Positions 8,261 to 17,992 of a stretch of 37,182 nucleotides of DNA are shown piece after piece. The notes under the pieces were generated by a model, which saw only the letters and a program-made list of their open reading frames with translations, had not been told where the DNA came from and ran no database searches. The position numbers and the translations under genes were made by a program. The first letter of the stretch is position 1. Each line of letters opens with the position of its first letter. Origin of the DNA: Alphaproteobacteria bacterium (GTDB lineage Bacteria > Pseudomonadota > Alphaproteobacteria > Caedimonadales > UBA9215). The DNA is taken from positions 1 to 37,182 of the forward strand of contig JAJSAD010000097.1 in the NCBI GenBank assembly GCA_024281375.1, in the 5' to 3' direction.

Positions 8261-10834
8261 ATGATTAAAAACCTAGGATTGAAAGTTGCTCATCTTTTTG
8301 GAGAGGGGTCGCAAGGTCTCAATGCTTATTATAAGCCTTTAAGAGAAGCCCCTCCTTTATGTGGAAGTCTCTTAGAGTACTTGCCCTATGACACTTTTGA
8401 TGCCAAGAGTCAGTTGTTTTTTAACAGGGACTCTACGGGATTTTCTTTGATTGGCACCCCTGTTGCGGGGGCGACTTTTAAGGATCAAGGCAAAATAGAC
8501 AACTTCTTCACTCAACCAGGTAATTTGCCTGAGGGATGTTCCATGCAGTTTCTTTTGATTGCGAGCCCTCGTATTGCTGAGAAGTTAGATTTTTGGAAAA
8601 GCTATCGCTCTAATCCGAAGTTTGCTGGATTGACGCAACGGCGGTATGACTTTTTAAGTGAAAAAGCTTTTGATAAAAAAAATCCTGTACGTGATTTTAA
8701 GGTGATTATTTCTTATAGCAGGCCAGGGCTTCATAGTACCCCCGTTGAGAAAGATAACCTTGAAAATATACGGACTCTTTTGCAGGGGACCCTTTCTAAA
8801 ATTGGACTTCATACAAAAGTGATGAATGATAAAGACCTTCTTCGGGAAGTTGGCAACCTTATTAACTATGAAAAAACAACGAAACAAGATGAATGCTGGT
8901 ATTCCGAGCATGAAGAACTTGCAAAACTCATTCCTGATTCTGATATTGATGCAACACTCACGAAGGACGGTTTCTACTTAAGGGACGGCAAGTTTGTCGC
9001 GCACAGTTTTCTCCCAAAGACCTCTCCAAAGTTGTGGGCCCTTGGTCATATGGATAAGCTTTTTGGTGATATTCTTAAGGGGCACGAAACGATCCCTTGT
9101 CCTTTTATGATGCACTATGGGTTCACGATTTGTGAAGGCCAATCTGGGAAGAAGAAAAGTGCTGAAGCAAAACGAGAGATGGCCTCTACAGCTTGCAAAA
9201 ATGGTCTTTCTAAATGGCAACCAGGTGTTCACGAAGAGTTTGAAGAAGCAACAGAGATTGTGAAAGAGATTCAAAAGGGAGAACGGGTCATTGATGCTTG
9301 TTTTTCGCTAACGACTCTCTGTGAGCCGAAGGACTTAAAGAATGTGACAACCGTTATTGACTCTATTTGGAGGGATTGTGGGTGGTCTGCAAAATCGGCA
9401 ACTTATCTTCACCGAGATGTCTTTTTAGGCAGTCTCCCCATGATGTGGTCAACGGGCGAGAAGAGCTCTATGACCTCTTTAGGTTTAAAGAAACAAGCCA
9501 TTGGGGCAGGGCAGACATTTTCTAATAGAGGAATCACCCGTAAAACCATTACGAAGGAGCCTCAAAACCTCCTTCCTATTGTGGCGGAATGGACGGGGCA
9601 AATGGCCCCAGGGATTCCTCTTGTGGGTCGCCGAGGTCAGTTAGCTTTTTGGTCTCCTTTTGATGGGAATTTCATTCCTGGACCTGAAATGTATAAAACG
9701 GGTGGAAATTATAATTTTTGTGTGACGGGTGCATCAGGTTCTGGGAAAAGCTTTCTCTGTAATGAAATTATAGAAAATACCATTGCTGTTGGAGGGAAGG
9801 CCTTTGTGATGGATAAAGGGGAATCTTTCAAAAACTTGTGTGAATCACTGGGTGGTAGTCATATTAATTTCGACTTTTCGCAGGCATTCTCCGTTAATCC
9901 TTTCACGCATATTCCAGAGGGCAATACGCCCGATGAACAAATGGATAGAGCAGCCCTCTTTGTTGGTCTTCAAAGTATTGTTCGCCAAATGGCCTTTCGA
10001 GCTGGTCAGGAAGATCATGCGGGATATTTAAACAAAGCCATTCAAATGGTTTGGCAAGATAAAGGATCCAAAGGCTCTATTGATGCCATTGTTGAGATAT
10101 TAGAGTCTAGTGATGATATGCGCTCGAAGGATATAGCGCGTTGTTTATTGGATTTCACCAGTGAGGGTATTTATGGCCCTTATTTTAATCCCCCTGCAAA
10201 CATTGATATTAGCAATGATTTTGTTGTCTTTGAAACCCATAGCCTGAAGGAACCCCTTAAGGGCGTTATGGTGATGATGATGATGGTTCAAGTATGGCAA
10301 CGGATGATTAGCTCTGATCGAAAGACACCGTTTCTTGTTTTGATTGATGAAGCCTTTGAACTTCTCAAAGGAAAGGAATCTGGAACATTTATTTCTGAGC
10401 TAGCCAGAACGGCCCGAAAATATCGTTGTTCCCTTGGTCTTGCAACTCAATCTCTTTTAGATTTTTTTAGTGAGGGGGCCGCAGGGCCAAGAGCTGCTTG
10501 GGAAAATAGCTCTTGGAAAATTGTATTAAATCAATATGACGACACGATTTCAGGTCTAAAAAATCACGACCAACTTCAGGACTTTGTAAAAGATGGGTAT
10601 AGGGACACCATGCTTCGCTCCCTTGGGGATGCCACTGAATTTAGTGAAATGATTTTATATCATGAGAATGTTCCTTGTGTTCCGTGCCGCTTATATTGCG
10701 ATCCTTACTCAACCCTTCTTTATAGTACCAGCGCCAGTGAGGTTTCCCTTTTAAGAGATTTGCAAAATTCAGGAAAAACACTTGATCAGAGCATTGAGGC
10801 GATCCTTGAACAACGACAAGGAAGCGGGGCATGA
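8261..10834 (+). CDS. traC: TraC ATPase of the F-type T4SS
   Basis: Walker A VTGASGSGKSF, Walker B-like FLVLIDEAFELL; TraC N-terminal domain. Confidence 0.93.
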   Translation: MIKNLGLKVAHLFGEGSQGLNAYYKPLREAPPLCGSLLEYLPYDTFDAKSQLFFNRDSTGFSLIGTPVAGATFKDQGKIDNFFTQPGNLPEGCSMQFLLIASPRIAEKLDFWKSYRSNPKFAGLTQRRYDFLSEKAFDKKNPVRDFKVIISYSRPGLHSTPVEKDNLENIRTLLQGTLSKIGLHTKVMNDKDLLREVGNLINYEKTTKQDECWYSEHEELAKLIPDSDIDATLTKDGFYLRDGKFVAHSFLPKTSPKLWALGHMDKLFGDILKGHETIPCPFMMHYGFTICEGQSGKKKSAEAKREMASTACKNGLSKWQPGVHEEFEEATEIVKEIQKGERVIDACFSLTTLCEPKDLKNVTTVIDSIWRDCGWSAKSATYLHRDVFLGSLPMMWSTGEKSSMTSLGLKKQAIGAGQTFSNRGITRKTITKEPQNLLPIVAEWTGQMAPGIPLVGRRGQLAFWSPFDGNFIPGPEMYKTGGNYNFCVTGASGSGKSFLCNEIIENTIAVGGKAFVMDKGESFKNLCESLGGSHINFDFSQAFSVNPFTHIPEGNTPDEQMDRAALFVGLQSIVRQMAFRAGQEDHAGYLNKAIQMVWQDKGSKGSIDAIVEILESSDDMRSKDIARCLLDFTSEGIYGPYFNPPANIDISNDFVVFETHSLKEPLKGVMVMMMMVQVWQRMISSDRKTPFLVLIDEAFELLKGKESGTFISELARTARKYRCSLGLATQSLLDFFSEGAAGPRAAWENSSWKIVLNQYDDTISGLKNHDQLQDFVKDGYRDTMLRSLGDATEFSEMILYHENVPCVPCRLYCDPYSTLLYSTSASEVSLLRDLQNSGKTLDQSIEAILEQRQGSGA

Positions 10835-11499
10835 TGATTGATACTTCATCTATATGTAATCGATATCAGCAGGATTTTAAGAGACGAAAAGGGTACAGAT
10901 ATGTCTTAAGTTTTTTGGCCTTAACAAGCTGTGTTCACGCAAAAACGTTCTCTGATTTGGGAACAACCTTTGAGATTGAAGAGGAAAGTTTCTTAACGAT
11001 GATTCAAAGGCGGGTGGAAACCGCCCGTTCTGAGGGAAAACTAGACGTTTTGGAAGAGGAGATTAAAGCCCGTGTTAAGGAGCGGGTGATGACCCCTTTA
11101 CCCGTCTCTGGTCTTCAAAAAACCCAAGAGGAACGGTCTTGGTATTTTGATCCCTCTATTACCCTTGATCATGATATTCGCGATCATAAAAGCCGTTTGA
11201 TTCAGCCTAAAGGCACGAAAGTTAACCCTCTTACCAAAGTTAGTTGGCGGCATTCCATGGTTTTAATTGATGGGTCCGATGAGGAGCAGGTTTCCTGGGC
11301 AATTTCTCAAGTTCAACAAGGGGGAAAAATAGTTCTCGTGAAGGGTTCTCCCATTAAACTTTTTCGTAAGACAGGTCAGCGTTTTTATTTTGATCAGAGT
11401 GGAAAGATTACACAGCGGTTTCAGATTAAACAGATTCCAGCACGGATCACCCAAGCTGGTGAAAAACTTCTTATAGAAGAATTAAGAGGAACATCATAA
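10831..11499 (+). CDS. traW: TraW
   Basis: ARSEGKLDVLEEEIKARVKERV, DPSITLDHDIRD motif, position. Confidence 0.85.
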   Translation: MMIDTSSICNRYQQDFKRRKGYRYVLSFLALTSCVHAKTFSDLGTTFEIEEESFLTMIQRRVETARSEGKLDVLEEEIKARVKERVMTPLPVSGLQKTQEERSWYFDPSITLDHDIRDHKSRLIQPKGTKVNPLTKVSWRHSMVLIDGSDEEQVSWAISQVQQGGKIVLVKGSPIKLFRKTGQRFYFDQSGKITQRFQIKQIPARITQAGEKLLIEELRGTS

Positions 11500-11535
11500 G
11501 ACGTTCTCAAAATAATAATAAAAAGGAATTCGGAA

Positions 11536-11940
11536 ATGGAATTTATAAAAACACATAAGACATCACTGATCATTGGAGCCAGTTGTTTTGTCATTGGATA
11601 TATTAGCGGCGGTATTATGGAAGCGCGGTCTATTCAGAAACAATTGGCTCAAAATATTTTCAGTCAGGTGAGTAACCAACAAAAGAGAATGCGTGACAAT
11701 CGCTCGTCAGACGAACAGCGTTCTATTGCAATGGGGCATAAGACAGTAGCGAGAAATGTGGAGGGCCTAACCCGGAATGTATCTGAGGTAAGCAAGCGCA
11801 CTCGTGATTTGGAAATGAGTCTTAGTGACTTAAAAGATCGATTTGAGAGAGTTCAGAAAAAACAGACTGTTTTGTTCAAGGAACATCTAAATAGAAAAGA
11901 GCCTGACTCTATTTTCAATAAAGCTCAGAAGGCAGATTAG
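11536..11940 (+). CDS. Single-TM coiled-coil hypothetical protein in tra operon
   Basis: 134 aa, N-terminal TM then coiled coil, SD AAGGAATT. Confidence 0.65.
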   Translation: MEFIKTHKTSLIIGASCFVIGYISGGIMEARSIQKQLAQNIFSQVSNQQKRMRDNRSSDEQRSIAMGHKTVARNVEGLTRNVSEVSKRTRDLEMSLSDLKDRFERVQKKQTVLFKEHLNRKEPDSIFNKAQKAD

Positions 11941-11947
11941 GGACATC

Positions 11948-12943
11948 ATGATGCGCTGGATTCTTTTTCTCTTGACTGTTGTTTTCTTTGGAAAGGCCGA
12001 TGCTGATTCACAGACGTGTCAGGGTCGCTTTTTAAATCCCATCAGCGATATTTGCTGGCGGTGTATTTTTCCCTTGAAGATTGCCAGTGTGACTATTGTT
12101 TCAGGAGATGTATCTGATCCTAACACGTCTACAGGAGTGATTTGTAGCTGCCCCTCTCCAATACCGCCTTATCGTAGTTTTGGGATACCTATTTCATTTT
12201 GGGAACCGGCACGTCTCGTTGATGTGACGCGCACACCGTATTGTCTTGTGAATATGGGGGGGATTCATATGGCAGATACGGGTGTTGTGGATCGGGGTCA
12301 TGTGAGTGATCCTGAAGGAGATGGTGATGCAAATAGTTATTATAATGTGCATTGGTATATCTACCCTCTTCTCTATATTTTAGAAGTTTTGACAGATTTT
12401 CTTTGTTTGGAATTAGGGAGTATTGATGTTGCTTATATGACAGAAATTGATCCCTTTTGGAATGATGACGAGCTCAGTCAAATATTGAATCCAGAAGCTA
12501 TTCTTTTTGGCAATCCCATTGCGCAGGCTGTTTGTGCCGCTGATTGTCTCGCCTCTTCCTTTAATTATCCCTTAGATATCTTGTTTTGGTGTAATGGGTG
12601 TCAGGGAAGTATTTATCCCTTTACGGGAACGGTTAATTATCACACCGGCGGGGTGCAAGCGAGCCTTCTTGTGATGGGCCGTTTTATGGCCAAACTCCAT
12701 AGAGAAGGATTGTTGAAAGGCTATGTGGGTGTCCCTGGACTTTGTCAAAAATACCCCATGCCCATTATTCGAAAATCTCAATATCGAACTCAAATGACCT
12801 ATCCCATTGCTCAATCAACGTCTTGTCAGGCTTTTGGAGCCACGTCAGTTCTTTGGCAATCGGGGAGGGAGTATCCCTATGGGGGAGAAGACTTTGGATA
12901 TTTGGTATGGCGGAAACGTGACTGCTGCTTGAGGGCTTATTAA
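11948..12943 (+). CDS. traU: TraU
   Basis: CQGRFLNPISDICWRCIFPLKI, CSCPSPIPPYRSFGIPISFWEPARLVDVTRTPYC are TraU signatures. Confidence 0.93.
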   Translation: MMRWILFLLTVVFFGKADADSQTCQGRFLNPISDICWRCIFPLKIASVTIVSGDVSDPNTSTGVICSCPSPIPPYRSFGIPISFWEPARLVDVTRTPYCLVNMGGIHMADTGVVDRGHVSDPEGDGDANSYYNVHWYIYPLLYILEVLTDFLCLELGSIDVAYMTEIDPFWNDDELSQILNPEAILFGNPIAQAVCAADCLASSFNYPLDILFWCNGCQGSIYPFTGTVNYHTGGVQASLLVMGRFMAKLHREGLLKGYVGVPGLCQKYPMPIIRKSQYRTQMTYPIAQSTSCQAFGATSVLWQSGREYPYGGEDFGYLVWRKRDCCLRAY

Positions 12944-12988
12944 TGATGAAAATTGAGATTTATAATTATGAAATTTAACAAAGACACC

Positions 12989-13267
12989 TTAGTGACGATC
13001 ATAAATGTTTTTTCGATGGTCCAAATCCACGGTTGTAATCACCATCTGTCTATCTTCAATGACACAGATCAGTCGATAGTCACCGATGCGATAACGCCAA
13101 AGTCCCGCAAGATTGCTTTTAAGGGGTTTACCAAAATATCTTGGTTCGCCGGAGTTCAATATCTTCTGAATATATTTTTGAAATCTTCTTTGCGTGGGCT
13201 TATCCAATTTAAGAAACTTCTTTTCGGCCTCATGAGTAAAAATAAGACTCCAGTTTTTTTTATTCAT
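12989..13267 (-). CDS. RelE/ParE superfamily toxin
   Basis: FTHEAEKKFLKLDKPTQRRFQKYI...GKPLKSNLAGLWRYRIGDYRLICVIEDRQMVITTVDLDHRKNIY. Confidence 0.9.
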   Translation of the reverse strand: MNKKNWSLIFTHEAEKKFLKLDKPTQRRFQKYIQKILNSGEPRYFGKPLKSNLAGLWRYRIGDYRLICVIEDRQMVITTVDLDHRKNIYDRH

Positions 13268-13490
13268 TTTCTAAAAGGCCAGCTTTCTTTTGTACGCTTT
13301 CCCAAGAAATTCCTTTTTTGCCGCTTTTTAAGTGTTCTTCATAAATTGAAACAGCTCTTTGGATTTCTTTTTGTTTTTCAAGATACTCACCAAGGGCTTC
13401 TCTCAGGTAGTAGCTCTTGGGTCGATGTGTCTCTTGAGACAAGCGGTTTAACTCTTTTTCCATTTCTTCAGTGGGGCGAAAAGTAATCAT
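13260..13490 (-). CDS. Ribbon-helix-helix antitoxin (RelB/DinJ-like)
   Basis: MITFRPTEEMEKELNRLSQETHRPKSYYLREALGEYLE; overlaps toxin. Confidence 0.88.
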   Translation of the reverse strand: MITFRPTEEMEKELNRLSQETHRPKSYYLREALGEYLEKQKEIQRAVSIYEEHLKSGKKGISWESVQKKAGLLENE

Positions 13491-13545
13491 AATTTTATCT
13501 CCTTTAATAACTATGTACTCAAAGTATAACATGTATTACAAAATA

Positions 13546-14211
13546 ATGTCAAGGACTACTGTTTGTGTGTTTGCTCTCTGTTCCTCAAGCCACGCAACGG
13601 ATTACAAGCGCATGGCTGAATCCTTGTTACGGGATGCGCAACAACAAATGCGGTCCCAGGACGGGGAGGTTCAATCCATTATTGACGGGACTCGTCAGAC
13701 CCAAGAAAAGTCCTTCTTTGGTTTTGATGAAGAACCCCTTAAAGAAATTTTTATAGAAAGAAAGCCTCTTAAGTCAGGAAAAACATGTCATGCCTCCACC
13801 CTCTCTTCCTCTAAAGGAGAGCGTGCAAAATACCAAGGTCAATCTGAACTATTTGTTTTTGTGACTCTGGGCATGAGTGATGAAAACCTTAAAACCCTCT
13901 CTCAACAAGCGCAAGCTTTAGGGGGTGTTTTGGTTATTAGGGGACTGGTTAACAATTCTTTCAAAGACACACATAAGCGCTTAAAAGACCTTGCCATCCC
14001 CATTGATATTGACCCAACGCTTTTTGAACGCTTTGAGGTAACGCGGGTGCCCACTATTGTTCTTGCAGAAATCAAAGAAGGAAAGCTTACAAACAGTCAC
14101 GATAAGGTACGTGGGAATATTTCCCTTAGATCGGCTTTAGAACTTTTTGCTATGGAAGGCGATCTTTTTTCCTTGGCGCAGTCTTTTCTTAAAAAAGAGA
14201 GGAAAGCTTAA
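13546..14211 (+). CDS. trbC: TrbC (F-type)
   Basis: FVFVTLGMSDENLKTLSQQAQALGGVLVIRGLVNNSF...VTRVPTIVL. Confidence 0.88.
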   Translation: MSRTTVCVFALCSSSHATDYKRMAESLLRDAQQQMRSQDGEVQSIIDGTRQTQEKSFFGFDEEPLKEIFIERKPLKSGKTCHASTLSSSKGERAKYQGQSELFVFVTLGMSDENLKTLSQQAQALGGVLVIRGLVNNSFKDTHKRLKDLAIPIDIDPTLFERFEVTRVPTIVLAEIKEGKLTNSHDKVRGNISLRSALELFAMEGDLFSLAQSFLKKERKA

Positions 14212-15893
14212 TGAAACTTCTTTTTGTTTTTCTTCTCTCGTTGGTTTCAGCTCAAGCAGATCAAGCGTCATACGATCAGGGAAAGTCTTTAGCTCAAAGC
14301 TTAGATCAAGGCCTACAACAAGGTATTCCTGAAGGTATTCCTGCTATCAATCCTGAAAGTGTCCAGGAAGCCCATTATCAAGAAAACTTCCACAAACTAA
14401 GTGAAGCGGCAACAGCCATGACCCATGACAGTGAACTAGGCAGTTATGTTTTAGAAAGCCAGAAAACAAGGAAGGAAGTTGACTATCGTGTAACAGAAGA
14501 TAGTGAAATTGTCAGAAATGGTAATGAAGTTGTTGCAGATCCCATGAAGTTCATCGGCGGTGAAGAAGAACGTGAAGAGGGGGGAGAACAGGAGGTTGTT
14601 GAAACAACGCATCTCTGTGAAGAAAGTGCAGAAGAGGCGATTTATACTTGTGAAGAAAGCCGATATGTGACTCTTAAAAAACCAGGGGTGAAAGAATTCG
14701 ACGTTACAACTGGAATATATTATTATAGTGGTCCTCCCTCTGAAGCTCCCTCTTATCATGATCCTGTACCAGCGATTTTAAAGGACAGGATTATTTCAAA
14801 TGATGTTGTATTTATACCCCCGGGGTCACTAAAAACAACTTATCAATATCGGGACTTTCTTTCTGAAGAACATATTATTGAAACATTTTCTAATTCTTGC
14901 GCTGGTTATGAAGAGCAGGCCAACAAAGGTCTCTGTCGTTATGGTGAAGAGGAAATCCTAGAGGGCCCAGGTACGCGTGAATTCTGCGAGGGAGAGGATT
15001 GTATTTCTGTCACAAAAAAGTGGTGGAAACGCCGTCGCACCTACCACTGTAAACATCCTTCTAAGGATAATTGTGGACCTTTCCGAGCTGCGGGATGTGA
15101 GCAAGTGGACGCTTCTTGTTTAAAGCGAGTTGGCGGTGTGTGCGTTAATAATCAAAAGACTTTTCTCTGTAAATCCGTTGTTTTGGGAAATGGACAAGTT
15201 CGGTTTACGGGAGATGTGCCTTTTTGTATGGATGGCAACTGTGATGATCACAGTTGGGCAAGCAATAAAGATTTTGCCGATGCCATGTCGAAGCTGTCAA
15301 TGTTTCAAGAGATGTCCAAGGATATGGACCCCAAAAATGCGACTCTTTTTCGAGGAAATGTTAAGAAATGTTCTAAATCTACCCTGAGTTTTCAGGACTG
15401 TTGTGGCAGCGGCGGTTGGGGCCGATCTGTTGGTCTGGGTCAAAATTGTAAAGAAGAAGAGAAAGAACTCAAAAAGGAACGTGAAGCTAAGAAATGCGTG
15501 CGCGTGGGAACGTATTGCTCACAAAAGGAGGGCATAACAAAGATTTGTCTCACAAAGAAAACTTCCTTCTGTTGTTTTTCATCAAAACTTTCAAAACTCC
15601 TTCATGAACAAGGACGTGCTCAACTGGGAATTGGATGGGGCGATGCTGAACATCCTGATTGTCGCCCCTTCACCATTGATGAAATCCAACGTATTGATTT
15701 TAGCAAAATTGATTTCAGCGTTTTATATGAAGAGATTCGTGCCAAAACGAATGAGGAAAGCTTTTCCACCGCTGCTGAGGGCCTCGGGGGTCGATGGTCT
15801 GACAAGGTTAAAGCAGCTCAATCTCAACATGGCAAGAAGGTTAAAGCCTCTGAGCTTTATAATACAAAGGAGAACCCTGATGTTGCGTTATAA
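14211..15893 (+). CDS. traN: TraN, Cys-rich outer-membrane mating-pair protein
   Basis: 560 aa, signal peptide, many Cys, DCCGSGGWG and FCCFSSKLSKLLHEQGRAQLGIGWGDAEHPDCRPFTIDEIQRIDFSKIDF signatures. Confidence 0.92.
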   Translation: MKLLFVFLLSLVSAQADQASYDQGKSLAQSLDQGLQQGIPEGIPAINPESVQEAHYQENFHKLSEAATAMTHDSELGSYVLESQKTRKEVDYRVTEDSEIVRNGNEVVADPMKFIGGEEEREEGGEQEVVETTHLCEESAEEAIYTCEESRYVTLKKPGVKEFDVTTGIYYYSGPPSEAPSYHDPVPAILKDRIISNDVVFIPPGSLKTTYQYRDFLSEEHIIETFSNSCAGYEEQANKGLCRYGEEEILEGPGTREFCEGEDCISVTKKWWKRRRTYHCKHPSKDNCGPFRAAGCEQVDASCLKRVGGVCVNNQKTFLCKSVVLGNGQVRFTGDVPFCMDGNCDDHSWASNKDFADAMSKLSMFQEMSKDMDPKNATLFRGNVKKCSKSTLSFQDCCGSGGWGRSVGLGQNCKEEEKELKKEREAKKCVRVGTYCSQKEGITKICLTKKTSFCCFSSKLSKLLHEQGRAQLGIGWGDAEHPDCRPFTIDEIQRIDFSKIDFSVLYEEIRAKTNEESFSTAAEGLGGRWSDKVKAAQSQHGKKVKASELYNTKENPDVAL

Positions 15894-16659
15894 AATTTTA
15901 ATAACAGCCTTCATGCTCTTGCCTTTTCAGGCAATAGCAACGGATGATAAGCCCACAGGGTGGCTCTGGTATCAGGACCCTGTTCCAGAAATGAAGGCAG
16001 AAAAGAAAACTAAAAAGCCAAACCAGAAACAGAATCCTTCTTCTCAGCCTTCAAAACCTCGAACAGCCGTTGAAGAAATGGCCTCTAATCGCAAGCAATA
16101 TGATGAAGCCATGGCAAAGGCTATTTTATATCCAACATTAGACAATGTGACCAGAGCACGTCATATCCATGATGCTATCATCGCTCAAGCTGGCGAGTTT
16201 CAACAAAGTTGGACGATTTCAGAATTATTAGACCAGCAGTCTGCTGTTGATGTCACAAGTCCTGGTGCTTTAAAGATTGCCCGAAAAGAAGAAGAGAAGG
16301 CCTTAGAAAATTCTTTAAAAGAACTCTCTAAAACTTATGGACTGATTTTTGTGTTCAAAGCGGACTGTCCTTATTGTCATCAATTTGCGCCCGTTATTAA
16401 AGAGTTTGCCAATGAGCATGGTTTTAAAATTGAGGGGCTAAGCGCTGGAGAAGGATGTTTTGAGGGGATGGTTTGCTCTAAGAATGCGCGTGCTGTTTCC
16501 AATATCAACCCTGACGGGGCCTATCCGCTTCTCTACCTTGCGAATCCCTCAACCAATGACCTCATTCCTGTGGCAAAAGGTTTTGTTAGCCAAAGTGCGC
16601 TTCTTGAAAATATGAAATATGCCCTGAAATTCCTCAAGCAACAAGGATCCCCGTCATGA
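15880..16659 (+). CDS. traF: TraF, thioredoxin-like
   Basis: GWLWYQDP, FKADCPYCHQFAPVIKEF (CXXC). Confidence 0.9.
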   Translation: MLRYKILITAFMLLPFQAIATDDKPTGWLWYQDPVPEMKAEKKTKKPNQKQNPSSQPSKPRTAVEEMASNRKQYDEAMAKAILYPTLDNVTRARHIHDAIIAQAGEFQQSWTISELLDQQSAVDVTSPGALKIARKEEEKALENSLKELSKTYGLIFVFKADCPYCHQFAPVIKEFANEHGFKIEGLSAGEGCFEGMVCSKNARAVSNINPDGAYPLLYLANPSTNDLIPVAKGFVSQSALLENMKYALKFLKQQGSPS

Positions 16660-17990
16660 AGATAAGGTTTTTATTTTTCGCTTTGATCATTAGTGCATCT
16701 AATGTTTATGCAAGTTCTCTAGGAGATATGATTTCTCACCTTGGAAACGTGACCAATTTTAATGAGAGTGGTTCCTTTCAAGATCAAAGTACGGGTCATT
16801 TTTCGGCTGGTGGTATGAAGGTTCGTCAACGCAATAGATCTATAAATCCTATTAACATTCGGGTTCCTCATGCGGGAGGGTCTTGTGGAAGCTTCGATTT
16901 ACGTTTTGGGTGGGTAAGTTTTATGAAGGCGGATGAGTTTGTTCGGATGTTTAAATCCATGGCAACGGGAATGCCTATTTATGCCATTCAGTTGGGATTA
17001 AAAACCTATGTTCCGCAAATTGAACAAACAATGAAAAGCCTCCAGTCCTTTTTGCAGGACGTGAATAGCATGATGTTAAATGATTGTCAGGCGCGTCAAC
17101 AGTTGATGGAGGGCATTCTTCCTACTGGTTCTGCCATGCATGAACAAGTATGTTTGGATATGAAACAGGGGGGGAATATGAATAATGACTATGGGGGCGC
17201 AAGAGACCGTTGTATGCGAAAATCTGAAAGGAACGCTGCTGCTGAAGAAGCAAAGGCACGTCATCAGGACCTTCTTATTTCTGAATTCAATCTCGTATGG
17301 AATGTAATGCAAAAACTCCCAAGGTATAAAGGTGATCTAGAGCTTTCTCAAATGATCATGTCTCTTGTGGGGACAGTGATTTCAAAGAAATCTGATGAAG
17401 ATTTTTCAGTTCTCTTTTTATCTCCCAAGGCAGATAATGAAAAGTTTTTGGATGCCTATCTTATGGGGGTACAAACAGAGGTGTTCATTTGTGATGAAAC
17501 CAGTAAGTGTTTGAATGTGAGTAATACTCATCTTAATATCGCACCAGAGAAGTCTCTGACACGCCAGGTCCTCGATAATATTAATGGTATGCGTGCAAAA
17601 TACTTAACAGAGGAAGTTTTTAGTCCTCAAGAGATGGTATTTTTAAGTGATTCCGTGAATCTCCCAATTTATAAGTACATTCAGATTTCTGCGGCAACCC
17701 ACGTGAACTATCCCCTATCACGCTCTTCTCAATACCTTGCTATGGCCATTCTTCTTAAACAGTTTGATGAAGTTGCTGCGGAAATTCTTGAAGCTGTTTC
17801 GGTGATTGAGTCTGGTCAAATGGACACAACAGTCATTAAAGAATTTAAAGATCGCCTTGAATTGGCTCGAACACGCCTTCAGCAAAAAATGGCCACACTG
17901 GACACAAAGGAGCTCTGGATGCTCGACAGAGTTACCCGCGCCAAAGAAACAGAAATGCGCGCTAACCATGATTTAGAACAAGGAATTTAA
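16656..17990 (+). CDS. traH: TraH
   Basis: Signal peptide, CGSFDLRFGWVSFMKADEFVRMFKSMATGMPIYAIQLGLKTYVPQIEQTMKSLQSFLQDVNSMMLNDCQ. Confidence 0.92.
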   Translation: MKIRFLFFALIISASNVYASSLGDMISHLGNVTNFNESGSFQDQSTGHFSAGGMKVRQRNRSINPINIRVPHAGGSCGSFDLRFGWVSFMKADEFVRMFKSMATGMPIYAIQLGLKTYVPQIEQTMKSLQSFLQDVNSMMLNDCQARQQLMEGILPTGSAMHEQVCLDMKQGGNMNNDYGGARDRCMRKSERNAAAEEAKARHQDLLISEFNLVWNVMQKLPRYKGDLELSQMIMSLVGTVISKKSDEDFSVLFLSPKADNEKFLDAYLMGVQTEVFICDETSKCLNVSNTHLNIAPEKSLTRQVLDNINGMRAKYLTEEVFSPQEMVFLSDSVNLPIYKYIQISAATHVNYPLSRSSQYLAMAILLKQFDEVAAEILEAVSVIESGQMDTTVIKEFKDRLELARTRLQQKMATLDTKELWMLDRVTRAKETEMRANHDLEQGI

Positions 17991-17992
17991 AA

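Noticed and set aside
11497-11536. TraW and the 134-aa ORF as a TAA-split fusion
   Set aside because: Same frame but with its own AAGGAATT ribosome site and an N-terminal TM; chance framing (1 in 3)
12953-13486. Plus-strand 177-aa ORF
   Set aside because: Antisense of the RelE/RHH toxin-antitoxin pair
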